DNA of 64,000 nt from Cepaea nemoralis (Eukaryota; Mollusca; Gastropoda; Stylommatophora; Helicidae), in NCBI GenBank assembly GCA_014155875.1, contig JACEFZ010014597.1, positions 620,553 through 684,552 of the forward strand. Direction: 5' to 3'. The notes beneath the pieces are model-generated. The model was not told where the DNA came from and ran no database searches. It was given only the letters and a program-made list of their open reading frames with translations. The first letter of the stretch is position 1, and each line of letters starts with the position of its first letter. The translations under genes and the position numbers were made by a program. This document shows positions 9,485-19,911 of this stretch, one piece after another.

Positions 9485-9622
9485 CAGTATTCAAGTGGGA
9501 AGGTAATATTAAGAGATTCACAAACAGCTGTCTGACAGAATGTACAATCAGGTGAGAGACAGTGTTGGAGATCCATTACAGCCAACCTTCATTGTGGAGA
9601 TGGCACCTGATTGATTGTAGTC
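9485..9622 (+). mobile_element. Repeat family R1 copy
   Basis: Uninterrupted copy (TTCAAGTGGGAA...CTGTCTGACAGAATGTAC...GCACCTGATTGATTG). It supplies the empty-site version of the hAT insertion point at 5118-5596. Confidence 0.75.
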
Positions 9623-9644
9623 AATATTGTATGTGTGTGTGTTT

Positions 9645-9915
9645 GCTTTGAACTCAAGTGTAGTCCACACACATACTACTTCTAGTAGCACTGGACTGAA
9701 TTATGCGTGTGGATTACCTTTCCCTATTACCAGTATCCCTCACCATCAGGAAAACCCAGTCCAACTTCAGAGGTACTTGTAATTTACATCTGCAAGTGAA
9801 GGACGAGAAGTCAACAATTTATTCAAACTGTCTGGTGTAAGTGTTGAAATCCTTACCTAGGCATCAGCACACCGGATGTTTAAGAACACGTGTCCTTGTA
9901 CATTCGGCCATGTCC
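9645..9915 (-). mobile_element. SINE3 copy
   Basis: Minus-strand tRNA-like head (GGCCGAATG box A; the usual GGGTTCAACCCC box B is decayed here), then a body with CTCGTCCTTCACTT, AATTACAAGTACCTCTGAAG and ACACTTGAGTTCAAAGC. Box B is better kept in the copies at 13420 and 36192. Confidence 0.8.
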
Positions 9916-10014
9916 TGTAGCCAATACCATATTGACCTCCTTTACTTCCCAAGGCACTTCCTGGTACCCATGTTTAGGGGTGGACCGGTGAGCCCAGTTC
10001 AGGTTTTACATTCC

Positions 10015-10090
10015 CCATGATGTGGATTTGAATACAAGACTAACGTGTAGGCAGGCTGGCAATCTAGCCACTGCACCACTGTGACTCTCA
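10015..10090 (-). mobile_element. tRNA-like SINE head
   Basis: The minus strand reads GTGGTGCAGTGGCTAGATTG and GTATTCAAATCC, box A and box B-like. The body is not recognised. Confidence 0.45.
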
Positions 10091-10394
10091 AAGAGGTATA
10101 TATCGAACAGTGTAATGAATTCATTGACAATGAATCAGATCTGCAGGATTCATAGACAGACGTCTTAATTCTTACACCACTTTCCCTCCATCAATGTCAC
10201 ATCTATGAACATTTGGGTGTCAAGGGGCATGCCAAATGTTGATTGGTGAATCCAGACGTCATCTTGCTTCTATCAAAGACAGCTGTTACATTAACTCATG
10301 ACATCACAATATGGGTTTTTAACACCTTATGAGCTTTTGTGTCCTTATGAGCTATTGAAACTCTTTGATTATAGCTTCTTGGTACTTCTGTTCC

Positions 10395-10495
10395 ACTTTT
10401 CACACGGGGCAGTGTGTGATATTCACTGGCACAGGAACAGAGCATAATGGGGCTATCCTTTGCCATGAAGTTGGAATCGTGACTGACTGACTTCT
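10395..10495 (+). mobile_element. Repeat family R2 copy
   Basis: TGTGATATTCACTGGCACAG...CTTTGCCATGAAGTTGGAA...GTGACTGACTGACT matches 30340-30440. It ends in a (GACT)n-like tail, as SINE/LINE 3' ends often do. The class is unknown. Confidence 0.6.
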
Positions 10496-10499
10496 TGGA

Positions 10500-11029
10500 A
10501 TGGTTAATGTGAGATCCACCAGGACAGAAAGCACTAAGTCACTACTCCTTCGTGTGTGAGACATAAAGAGATTATACCAACATAATAAAAAGACTGGAAA
10601 ATATGTGCATTCGTTAACCTTCGCCTTTCACCTCCCAAGTGATCATAGGCCCTAAACTCACAAGCTGTTTGTAGATTTGTCCATGACTGGTTGCATTTTG
10701 CAGCTAAGGTTTTCTACATGATGAGATATCCTCTCTCATGCCAACCCTCCTTAGCTGCCTGATATGACTTGCGAAGTAGGGGAATGTTGCTATTCTTTGC
10801 TTCACTTCAGGCCTAGGTAACATGGACACAAGTACAGACTAAGATATTCGCCGGTGCTACGGAGTTTGTGTGAATCCATCCTTGTGTGTATTTTGCCGCT
10901 TGTGGGTTACTGTGTTGTGTTTTAGTTACTCTGGAGGGCCAATGAGCCATGGACCAGGCTGATATAGAATGCTTTACGAGAAATAAGTGGTTTGTGAGAA
11001 CCAAATGATGACTGTGAATATTCAGCCAT
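10500..11029. other. No recognised feature
   Basis: No convincing frame or repeat match seen. Confidence 0.4.
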
Positions 11030-11245
11030 GATCAGGCTAAGAGAACTGCAAGTTAAAAGAATTGTGGCCAATCAAGAAGACTATCCAGGAAGCCAAAGAA
11101 GATTAATAAACCAAAACCGAACTGGGATCGTTAGCCGCTACATGCTGCTGGGATTTACTGAAGAGGGGATCCGAGCACTTACGGGCTGAATGGTTCGATG
11201 TGCAATGAGGATGATCTGTTGACTAACTAACTAACTGACTAAAGA
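11030..11245 (+). mobile_element. Repeat family R3 3' end with (ACTA)n tail
   Basis: GAAGCCAAAGAAGATTAATA...GAATGGTTCGATGTGCAATG...GATGATCTGTTGACTAACTAACT matches the reverse copy at 15632-15830. It is probably the 3' end of a LINE or a LINE-tailed SINE. Confidence 0.7.
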
Positions 11246-11755
11246 AGTCATGAAATATTTAAAAAAAATATTTAGAAAGAAAGTATAAGAAAACATGTGA
11301 ATTAAAACCTGTTTGTAATTAAACTTTTGTCTTATACTTTGTCTAAATCTCTGCTTTCTATTTCATGGCTTCCTTAGTCTGAGCAACTATATACAGATGT
11401 GATTCTTTTCAACTACTTTCCATTTATCTCACAGAATTCTCACATTGGTTACCGTCTAGCCTTATCATTTCTTTAGCTGCAAACACATCAGTTTCACAGC
11501 TGGGTTTAATACCTTTGTTTTGTTATTGCTCTCCCAAACATATATTTATTTTGATTTTATCGTTTCTTTTGTGTAATCCATCAGTCTTACTCTCATATCT
11601 GTTTGTTTGTAGAAAAATTAAGTAGGAATATCTTGTTACAGGTGAGCATTTTGCATGCTAGGGTTTGTATTGTAAACTGTGAATTCATGAATTATTCCAT
11701 GTTGCTGTAGTAATAATCAGTTAAAAGAGGAAACTTGTATGTGAAATGGAAATAC
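11246..11755. other. A/T-rich stretch, no recognised feature
   Basis: No frame or repeat match seen. Confidence 0.4.
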
Positions 11756-11764
11756 TTGAGGATT

Positions 11765-12150
11765 TATCATCATCATGTGCCACATTCACACAATCAGCAG
11801 GTCTGAATTCTTGTCTCAGTTATGCCATATGGTCAAGCCATCCAGATATTTTTCTCTCTACTTTCCATTTGCTCTTTTCCCATCAGTTTTTTTTTCTTCA
11901 GTTGTCACTAAGGTTTTATTTCTCATCATAATGTGTCCAAAAAATCTTGATCACATGACTAATTTCTCCAATCAGTTTATGGTTTTTAATTGTTTCTAGT
12001 TGGACTTGTACTTGGTTTGTTCTTTCCATTCATAGTATTCTTTTGAATTTTCCTCAGAACACCACATTTCTCAGTTTGGTTATTGTCCAAGTTTCATATG
12101 CATATAGTTTCTATATATCACTCCCAACTCTTTTTCTTATTACTGTTGAC
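11765..12150 (-). pseudogene. Degenerate LINE 3' end with ATC tail
   Basis: Sequence-level match to 53101-53560: ATCATCATC, then GGTCAAGCCATCCAGATATTT, CTAATTTCTCCAATCAGTTTA and CAGAACACCACATTTCTCAG. Many indels; no open frame. Confidence 0.7.
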
Positions 12151-12182
12151 AGATGTTTTTAAAACTGGGGAATAGCATAATT

Positions 12183-12425
12183 CATATCATGTCCTTTGCA
12201 GAACCTCGCTCCCATAACAACCTTCCAGAAAACTCGGTCAAAGCAAGATGTCCCGTATCGATACACCCATCTAGAGATCATCTGCCACACCCTGCATCCA
12301 TCTTCTCTTTGGCCTTCCTCTCTTCCCGTGCATATACCCCGCCATTATTGCTCTCTCCAAACTTTCATGACGTTTCAAGTAACCAAGATAGCTACATATT
12401 TGAATTCATCGTGTTGTCATAAAAC
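12183..12425 (-). pseudogene. LINE C-terminal tail
   Basis: DNA matches 59528-59760 (ATGTCCTTTGCAGAACCTCG, ATCATCTGCCACACCCTGCA, CAAACTTTCATGACGTTTCA). The family encodes the GRGKPKRRWVQD C-terminal block on the minus strand; here it is broken. Confidence 0.8.
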
Positions 12426-12499
12426 TAACGGCTTGCATTTTCCACTTTTCTGTATCCATGGCATTTTCACTGCCTTCCCATAGTGAACCCCATTTCATT

Positions 12500-12926
12500 C
12501 ACGAATTCCCGAGGCGTACAGTCACACGGCAGTCGGTGAGTGAGTTCATTTACGGTTTCCGCGAGGCTTAACATTTTACGGTAGGTGACGAATTGAAGAA
12601 TTCAGCAGAGCTATAGTAATCAGCCCGAGGTATTCTGCAAGCTAAGTTTGTAAACACAGCTCCCGAAGCCCTCACCCGGCACATGCTACTCACACCGGCT
12701 TACTTTGAAGACAAGACGCCCTCGCTGCCGTACCCCATCCAGGCACATCAAGTAGGAGAGGAAAAACTGCGATGTGCACCTGTGCTACTCTCAATCCGGT
12801 CTCTTTCTTCCACTCCGGAGATGCCTTTATCGTCATCCATGTGCTTCTTAATATCATAAAAAAACTCCAGAACACCTTCTGTTTTATCTGGCAGGAGCGC
12901 TGATACATATCCCGTATCAATTCGTA
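12500..12926. other. No recognised feature
   Basis: An 86-codon minus frame (12690-12950) has no recognisable domain and is not called. Confidence 0.4.
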
Positions 12927-12940
12927 ACTGTGGCGGTTAT

Positions 12941-13360
12941 CATCACACATCCAACTGAACTTGTCAGACGTGTTTTTCTATCTTATTTGATCTGTGTTTG
13001 GTTAACATTTGGTATACATTGAGCCACTTGAAGTGGGTAAAAATAGCAACAAGTTTACCAGAATCCATTTAGAGTGGCGTCAGTGATTAAGAAACAGATA
13101 TACAAGCATTGATGAGCACACATAAAACTGCCACGATTATCATCACACATCCAACTGAACTAGTCAGATGTGGTTTTCTGTCGTATTTGATCTGTGTGTA
13201 TTTAGTAAACTACTGAACGTACAATTTGCCAAGACATCAGTAACAGCAGTAAAATGCTGGTGTTGACAGCGATGTTCTGTAAATAGGATATGCTAAAAAA
13301 AAGTCCACTTAGAGTGGCTGCGATAATTAAGAAACAAATATACAAACATTTATCGGCACT
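12941..13360. repeat. Two-copy tandem repeat of 200 bp, split by SINE2
   Basis: CATCACACATCCAACTGAAC occurs at 12941 and 13141. AGAGTGGCGTCAGTGATTAA (about 13070) reappears in diverged form at about 13310, pushed right by the SINE2 fragment at 13205-13302. Confidence 0.8.
13205..13302 (+). mobile_element. SINE2 3' fragment
   Basis: GTAAACTACTGAACGTACAA through TGTAAATAGGATATGC and an A run, inserted in the second 200-bp tandem unit. Confidence 0.85.
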
Positions 13361-13419
13361 TATAGAAGTATAGGTTAGAAGAAACAGTATATAATATAGC
13401 ACTTGAAATCTATATTGGG

Positions 13420-13712
13420 AGGTCAGATTGGCCGAATAGACAAGAACGCTCGATGGTAAACATCTGGTGTGCTGATGCCGAGGTAACGGGTTCAAGCCCC
13501 TACACCGGTCAGTTAGACTAAAACGTTGACTTCTCGTCCTTGACTTTGTGACGTAAATTACAAGTACCTCAGAAGTCGGAGTGGGTTCGCAGGCTGGTTT
13601 CACCTGATGTCGGGGGACACTGGTAATAGGGAAAGCTAATTTACGTGCAACAATCAGTCCAGTGCACAAGAAATAGTAGCACGTGGATGAAATACGCTTG
13701 AGTTCAGAGCGA
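13420..13712 (+). mobile_element. SINE3 copy, near full length
   Basis: tRNA-like head (GGTCAGATTGGCCGAATAGA box A, CGGGTTCAAGCCC box B), body with CGTCCTTGACTTTGTGACG, TACAAGTACCTCAGAAGTCG and a 3' end CGCTTGAGTTCAGAGCGAGC. Confidence 0.9.
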
Positions 13713-14044
13713 GCAAACAAAACAACAAAAAACTGATCTGCAAACTTGCCGTTGTCATGGCGCAAGTATGCACCAAGCCGCCATATTGCTCACATGCCAC
13801 AATGTCATGGACATTTCCCCTTACCTTTGTGAGACCGCAGCTGCAGATTTCAACCGGCTGCCGGTCTGAGATGTGGCTAATGTTTGTACATGTATGGCCA
13901 CCCGTGTTTATTTACTTCCGTTTGCCAACAAACATGTCAACGTATCTATTTGTTAGTGGAGAGAGATTACGGAAAATTTGCCGTTGTGAATCTGCTGAGA
14001 AGTTTTGAATATCTACGTTCACTGTGACCGGCGATGGAAATGTG

Positions 14045-14125
14045 CTTCTTCTTCTTCTTCTTCTTCTTCTTCTTCTTCTTCTTCTTCTTCTTCTTCTTCT
14101 TCTTCTTCTTCTTCTTCTTCTTCTT
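14045..14125. repeat. (CTT)n microsatellite at a LINE 3' end
   Basis: About 27 triplets, placed directly at the 3' side (minus strand) of a LINE tail at 14126-14490. On the LINE sense strand it is a (GAA)n tail. Confidence 0.9.
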
Positions 14126-14490
14126 TCAGCCATGTGGCGTTGGTGATCACGTCTGTCCACCACCCTCTGTCTCGTGTGTTGCCAGATTTGTGATACTGTT
14201 TCGTTCTTCTTGCCGTGATGTCAAACTGTTCAGCACCTTCTCTCTTGCACTTCCTCTCCGACGTTCCCTCTGTGACGACATGCTACAGCTTTCCTTCTTC
14301 TCATGACATGCCCACAGAATTTGGACTGTCTTATTCTGATGCGCGTGCCAATCATTTGTGATACTGGTATTTCTCCATGCCGTAATGTCAGACTGCCCAG
14401 CATCGACCCTCTTGTACTTCTCCAACATTGCGGTTGTGATGACATGCTCCAGCTTTCCCTCTTCTCATGACATGCCCACAGAATGTGGAT
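14126..14490 (-). pseudogene. LINE C-terminal end, tandemly duplicated
   Basis: The minus strand encodes FCGHVMRRR and related copies of the conserved GHVMRR motif of LINE ORF2 C-termini. A segment of about 168 bp is present twice: TTTGTGATACTG at 14187 and 14355, and TCTCATGACATGCCCACAGA in both. A related copy lies at 17290-17500. Confidence 0.8.
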
Positions 14491-14733
14491 TGCTTTAAAG
14501 GAAGGAGTCAATAAAGAAGTCAATAGAACACCTTCGCACAGAAACGAAGTAGACTCGCATGCAATGGTTTGAATTTGCATGCAATAGCTCTTTAATGTAT
14601 TCCATTACCTTGCATTGACAATGAGTTAGAAGCATGGAAGGCGTGACAATGTAATTCACAGGCGTGCCTGCATTATTATCGCGTTAGTTCTGATGGTACA
14701 ACATAATGAAATACAAGAAGATATGACAAACCG

Positions 14734-15325
14734 ACTTGTATATCTGACCATGTACACCAAGCCGTCTTGTATATCCGACCATGTACACCAAGCTATCTTG
14801 TATATCTGACCATGTACACCAAGCCATCTTGTATATCCGCCCATGTACATCAGGCCGTCATGTTTGTTTTTTTTGCGCTCGCTCGCTTTGAACTCAAGCG
14901 TAGCCCATACACTACTACTTCTAGTTGTGCTGGACTGAATTTTGTGTGTGGATTAGCTTTCCCTATTAAGTGCCCCTCGCCATCAGGCGAAACCACTCCG
15001 ACTACAGAGGTACTTGTAATTTACGTCTTCAAGTCGGACGAGAGGTCAACATTTTAATACAACTGTCCAGTGTAAGGGTTCAACCCCATACCTCGGCGTT
15101 AGCAAACTAGCTGTTTAAGAATACTCGTTCTTTTCCATTCGGCCATGCTGACCTATAGGCCGTCATGTATATCCGACCATGTACACCAAGCCGTCATGTA
15201 TATCCGACCATGTACACCAAGCCGTCTTGTATATCCGACCAAGTACAATAAGCCGTCTTGTATATCCGACCATGAACACCAAGCCGTCTTGTATATCCGA
15301 CCATGTACAATAAGCCACATATCCG
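14734..15325. repeat. Minisatellite, 30-bp unit, interrupted by SINE3
   Basis: Unit CTTGTATATCCGACCATGTA followed by CACCAAGCCGT. About four copies lie left of the SINE (14734-14863) and about five right of it (15157-15325). Confidence 0.92.
14864..15156 (-). mobile_element. SINE3 copy with 12-bp target duplication
   Basis: AGGCCGTCATGT is repeated at 14852-14863 and 15157-15168. The inserted element is a 293-bp SINE3, tRNA head on the right (GGTCAGCATGGCCGAATGG on the minus strand), T/A-rich end on the left. It gives precise ends for the family. Confidence 0.93.
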
Positions 15326-15404
15326 TTATCTGTCGGGGTATCCTCCCTGCACTCCGGAAAGTCCATCGGTGCTGCGATCTCTAGAATGGTAGAACGCTGA
15401 ACGT

Positions 15405-15631
15405 GCCGTAATTTTAGGTGTTGATCCTTATAGTGCCGAGTTGTCTACTCTTGGCGGCTCAATGATATTCTTATGAAGATTCAGGTAGTAATCGCCAATG
15501 GCATAACACCAGTAAACAAATGAAAGTAAAATCGTTGTGAGAACTGTCATATTTCCTGTGACAAAATATGAATGTAAGTTACTGACCGTTTCGCGGTCAC
15601 TGAAGAAGCAAACAAGGGCTTCTAAACTTAG
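15405..15631. other. No recognised feature
   Basis: A short TCGGGGTATCCTCCCTGCAC segment at about 15335 resembles family R3; the rest is unrecognised. Confidence 0.35.
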
Positions 15632-16044
15632 TTAGTTAGTTAGTTAGTCGACAGATCATCCTCATTGCATATCGAACCATTCAGTCCATAAGTGCTCAGA
15701 TCTCCTCAGTAAACTCCGCAGCGTGTAGCGATTCACGGCACCAGTTATGTGTTGGTTTATTAATCTTCTTTGGCTTCCTGCGTAGTGTTCTTGTCTGGCC
15801 ACACCTCTTTAACTTGCTGTTCTCGCAGCCTGACCATGGTTGTGGATTCACAGTAATTACGTATAAACTGAAATATTACAGAAGGATTCTTAGGTTCCTG
15901 TGGTAAATAGAAACAATAGCAGTTGGAATAGTATAGGTGGCTTGATTCCCATGCATTGACTTTACATAAAGAGAGAGCAAACACCGTGTTTGGGGGACCT
16001 ACGAGTGTAAGCCCAGTCCGCGACCGCTTTGTTCGTGAAGTCAA
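15632..16044 (-). mobile_element. Repeat family R3 copy with short C-terminal coding tail
   Basis: The (GTTA)n run at 15632-15648 is the 3' tail. Upstream on the minus strand lies the sequence shared with 11030-11245. A 94-codon frame ends VKEVWPDKNTTQEAKED within the shared part. The protein family is not recognised; a LINE ORF end is possible. Confidence 0.55.
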
Positions 16045-16214
16045 AGACGGGCTGGGTAAATAGCTAGAGGAAGACCGGGAACCAGATGAATAGATGTTAT
16101 CAAGTTTATATCACAGAAACAATAACACCGGGCAGGCTGGGCGGAAACTTGGGATCAAGATAGGACACACTTCCACCTAGGCTTAACGGTAAATGTGGAC
16201 CACAAGCCATCTCC

Positions 16215-16310
16215 CATGTGAGATGATGATGATGATGATAATCAAGCATGGGTGGTGTTGATAAGCGTAGGCGGACACGTTCGCCATCTCCAGTCTCTGA
16301 TCAGGCCGGT
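16215..16310 (-). mobile_element. LINE 3' fragment beside a GAT run
   Basis: GATAAGCGTAGGCGGACA...TTCGCCATCTC matches 53156-53187. Here the adjacent microsatellite is (GAT)n on the plus strand, the complement of the one at 53101. Confidence 0.45.
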
Positions 16311-16392
16311 ATTCGGTGTTTCGGCCATGCCATGCCATGTGGTGTGGGAAGTAATATAACAGAATGATGTTCTCGTACGTTATGTGGCAGCA

Positions 16393-16530
16393 GGCCGCCT
16401 TGCGTTCGTTTTCATACAGTGGTATCAGTGCCGGTCGTTCAGAAAGCATTGGCAAACTATTTAACGTAAACTTGCTAATCACAAACAGCCAACAAATTCT
16501 GGGATTGACTGCAAGCGTATTGTAAATGAT
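16393..16530 (+). mobile_element. SINE2 copy, head degraded
   Basis: GCAGCAGGCCGCCTTGCGTT, CCGGTCGTTCAGAAAGCATT and CTTGCTAATCACAAACAGCC match SINE2. Confidence 0.8.
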
Positions 16531-17289
16531 ATACCAACTAACTGATGTTCCCACCTGACCACCTACAAAGGTTATTCCAAAATTAACCTCCAATTGACTG
16601 GTAAAAATAAACCTGTTGCCATAACGACACCATTCATTGCTTGCATCATTCAGTAGTCTTTTAGCTCACTATACATCAACCTATAGTCGAATTCGTATAT
16701 TTGTGTTCCCACTAGTGTACTAGCTAGTCTCTTGCCCGCGGGTCCGGTGCTCATGGGTGTGATCCTCATCGGGGCGGATCCGAATTTCAAACATTGACCA
16801 GAGTTTCGCAGGTCGGTCCAGACTTACATGGATACCAGGACATGTCTTGGGAAGTAAAGGCGGCCTGTGGATACTAACCGCATCATTCACACAGCGCCAA
16901 TTGGTCTATACAAATGTGGATCTAGGACCACAGGACCCGTTACGCCTTAAGCCGTGTAGGAAAGTTACTTACCACGCTATACTTACTTACTAGGCAAGCG
17001 GTCCACTACAGAAGAGTCAGATGGGAATGTAACATCCTCCCACGCGAGCGCACGTACCTATCCGTCTTGGTCAACGATCCCTAATGTAGACCTGTACTCG
17101 TGATTGGAGAAACCCAGCTGTAGTAGCGAGTTCACGGTTTTTTGATTTCCTCAACCGAGTATGCATTTCCGCTCCGGTTTGTTAAAAATAAAAACTTCCC
17201 ACCTCTTTCAATCAGCTTTAGCAACCTTGGTTATAATTGTGGTGGTTCGTATTGCGATCGAAGTACTTCATCCTTTGCGTATCTTCTTA
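16531..17289. other. No recognised feature
   Basis: No coding signal or convincing repeat match. Confidence 0.4.
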
Positions 17290-17500
17290 TAGTCCACGCT
17301 GTGAGGCGTTGGTGATCATATATGTCCACAGTTCTTTTCTTACGCTTCCAGTCATTTCTGATACCGAAGTTCCCCATGCCATGATGTCAAACTGCCCAGC
17401 ATCTTTTCTCTTGGTCTTCGCCCGCCTCTCCTCCCCTCCAACCTTCCTGTTGTGACGAAACATTTCAGCTTTCTTCTTCTCATGACAAGGCAAAGAATGT
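17290..17500 (-). pseudogene. LINE C-terminal end
   Basis: Matches the 14126-14490 family (GGCGTTGGTGATCA, CATGATGTCAAACTGCCCAG). The minus frame gives KMLGSLTSWHGE and PCHEKKK, remnants of the GHVMRR region. Confidence 0.75.
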
Positions 17501-18305
17501 AGACTGACTTCTTCTGACTGCGATTAACCAGTTCACTTTGTGAGTTCACTTAATTCAAGATATCTTCATTGCTTTTTCTATCCGTTCACGGTGTTCTTCA
17601 TAATCTTCTATAAAAGCACTCTCCGCAGCTTTTGTATAATTCCTCCCTTTCTACTAATTGTCCTATGATTTGCTTTCGCACACCAGGATTGGCTCAATAT
17701 AGCTCTTAAGAACTCTTATCCCCACCTCTGCGCATAACCAAATATAAACACAGTTAATCAAAATGGCAGAATTGACGAATGCATATTTCAGAAGTGCCGG
17801 CATTGAAAAAGATATGCGCCAGAACGTTATTTTAAGAACTACTGTTATCTCAAGCAGCGATTGCATAAACCAAGTACCCCCCTCTGGTGCGCAACTTTTC
17901 AGACTTCGTCTAGGTTATATTTCATCTGCATCCTGATTACAATTTAGAACAAGGACAGGGAGTGTGCCGAAGTATCTCTGTCTGGATGTGTGTTTATTTT
18001 TTTTAACAAGCTATTTCTGGCAACATGTTCCGATATTGCAGGTTTTCAGGTTGCTCTCGGGTTTCACACTCGCCGCATTTTGTGGTGGTGAGTTTGGCTG
18101 CAGTGTTCTTCTAATGACATCACATCGATAGTTATGATTTTTCACTGAGATGGCGAATTGAAGTTCCGGATTTGTCTGATGTTTTCAGATATGTCTGATT
18201 CGTAACACAGGAGGCCTTACATGTTTGAAGGTCTGTTTCGTAACATATGAGGTCGTCTTGTGATGCGCGTCTTGTTTCATAGCAAAGGAGGCCGTACATG
18301 TGGTT
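17501..18305. other. No recognised feature
   Basis: Nothing identifiable; a few short T runs. Confidence 0.4.
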
Positions 18306-18445
18306 GGTTAGTTAGTTAGTCAGTTGTTTGGTTGGTTGGTTAGTTAGTCAGTTAGTTGGTTAGTTATCTCTTGGGGGTATCATCCTTGCATTCCGGACAA
18401 GTCCATAGTTGCTCAGATCTCTCCCCCGCCCCCCATCTCCACCCC
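18306..18445 (-). mobile_element. Repeat family R3-like tail
   Basis: (GTTAGTTA)-type run followed by GGTATCATCCTTGCATTCCG and GTCCATAGTTGCTCAGATCT, as at 15650-15700. Confidence 0.6.
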
Positions 18446-18459
18446 GCAGTGATTCAATC

Positions 18460-18730
18460 CACTGTCTACGCACATAACCCGCCTCGACCTTTGGTATCAT
18501 GCTCATTGAATCACCTAGTACACAAACGTTTGTAAAATTCTGTCATTTCCGCCATTTTAAAGCCCGTGTCACTGCGATCACCTCCATCATCATGCTGCTC
18601 GTGGTCATAGAGTGGGCACCACTGGCTTCATGAACGGTTCTGCCCTCTGAACGTGCCGTGAATGCCCACGCACACTTTGCTGCTGTATAACAGATCCATC
18701 TGTATAGATAAGTACATCGGAATCATGGTT
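18460..18730 (-). pseudogene. LINE RNase H domain fragment
   Basis: On the minus strand VLIYTDGSVIQQ carries the first catalytic aspartate context (TDGS). After a frameshift come MMMEVIAVTRALKW (catalytic glutamate region) and CVLGDSMSMIPKVEAG (third acidic residue). It resembles the RNase H at 35330-35640 more than that at 37616-38302. Decayed by at least one frameshift and one stop. Confidence 0.75.
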
Positions 18731-19035
18731 TAAAGGACGAAAATGTGGTATATAAATGTGATATAACTTTCGGAACATTTCAAGCGTGTTGGTGGGGGGA
18801 TGGGGTTATATCACTGATTCAGCGTTACGTTTCCAGGTATATTTCCACATGTTTCGGGAGATGCTTATCGCCAGGTCACATCTGCTATTGATTCATTTTC
18901 ACCTCCCTCTTCCTCCTTCCACCCCAGACAGACCTCTACCTCTTTCGTACATCTGTTTACCCTTTTTATGATGCGATACTTCTTTCTGTTCAGTTTCTAT
19001 AATTATCACTTCAACTCTTACAAGACATGCCCGCT
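18731..19035. other. No recognised feature
   Basis: No frame or repeat match. Confidence 0.4.
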
Positions 19036-19265
19036 CTGTGGCCAAGGAGTTACGGACGCAGTTTGTAATTCCGCATACCCGCGTTCGAAACACAGCTGCG
19101 GACGATTTGGCAGCAGATCGCCTTGCGATGGTTTTTTACGAAATGGTTTGGGTACTTGTTGTTCAAAATGTAATGGCAAACTACTGTATGTAAATTTGCC
19201 ATGGGATCAGAATAGCAAACAATGCTGGTATTGACTGCTACGTCCTGTAAAGGATATGCAACACA
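19036..19265 (+). mobile_element. SINE2 copy, near full length
   Basis: tRNA-like head TCTGTGGCCAAGGAGTTACG (box A) and CCCGCGTTCGAAACAC (box B), followed by TTTGGCAGCAGATCGCCTTG, AATGGCAAACTACTG and CTGTAAAGGATATGCAA. Confidence 0.9.
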
Positions 19266-19269
19266 TTTT

Positions 19270-19831
19270 AAACTTACATAGGCTTCCCTATGTTGGGGGA
19301 TGGATCTGTCTGTCTCATAAAACTGTTAAAACTTAGCCGCAGAGCCAGCACGACTGGAGGTTTCCAATCGTCAGAAGCGGTCCCTCTTCCACGAATATTT
19401 CTGCCGTTTACCTTCATGACACTTTGGATGGGGGGAGGGGGGCACCCGGGTCATGACTCTGGGTGTCTTTCTAGTTATGTATTTTCACGATTTGTGTTTG
19501 AAAGCTGTATTTATTTAATTTATAGTTATAAGGAAGATATTTTAACAGCACAACTGGGTGGAAAGTCGAGGGAGAAACGTTTATGAAAGTTACCAGCCTC
19601 CATCATTGGCTTCCCATTGAGTAAATACACTATAATGTTTCACGCCTTGAAGCATATTGGGTATATGGTGCTGGTTACGTATTTTTATATACCAGCCAGT
19701 GATGGGGCTAATAACACCCCGGTTGCCATTACTTCACAGAATATTTCACCACACCCGTTTAGGCTGGGTCCCTTGAGTGTTAAGGTTAATATTTTTAAAA
19801 GTTATTCTCTTCAAGAGAGATTCAAATTAAG

Positions 19832-19832
<1 letters not shown>
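19270..19832. other. No recognised feature
   Basis: Contains short G runs (about 19430); no gene seen. Confidence 0.4.
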
Positions 19833-19862
<30 letters not shown>

Positions 19863-19911
19863 CTTCTTCTTCTTCTTCTTCTTCTTCTTCTTCTTCTTCT
19901 TCTTCTTCTTT
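19833..19911. repeat. (CTT)n microsatellite at the 3' end of LINE-E
   Basis: About 26 triplets. The same LINE 3' end carries only 3-4 triplets at 37437 and 59149, so the array appears to have grown from the LINE's own (GAA)n tail. Confidence 0.92.

Noticed and set aside
12690..12950. 86-codon minus-strand frame as a host exon
   Set aside because: No recognisable domain and no convincing splice sites.
14005..14193. Poly-Ser/Phe/Arg frames on CTT arrays (also 19.8, 22.2 and 56.1 kb)
   Set aside because: Translations of (CTT)n in each frame.
14734..15325. CRISPR-like array of 30-bp repeats
   Set aside because: Units are contiguous without spacers, in a eukaryotic context; it is a minisatellite split by a SINE.
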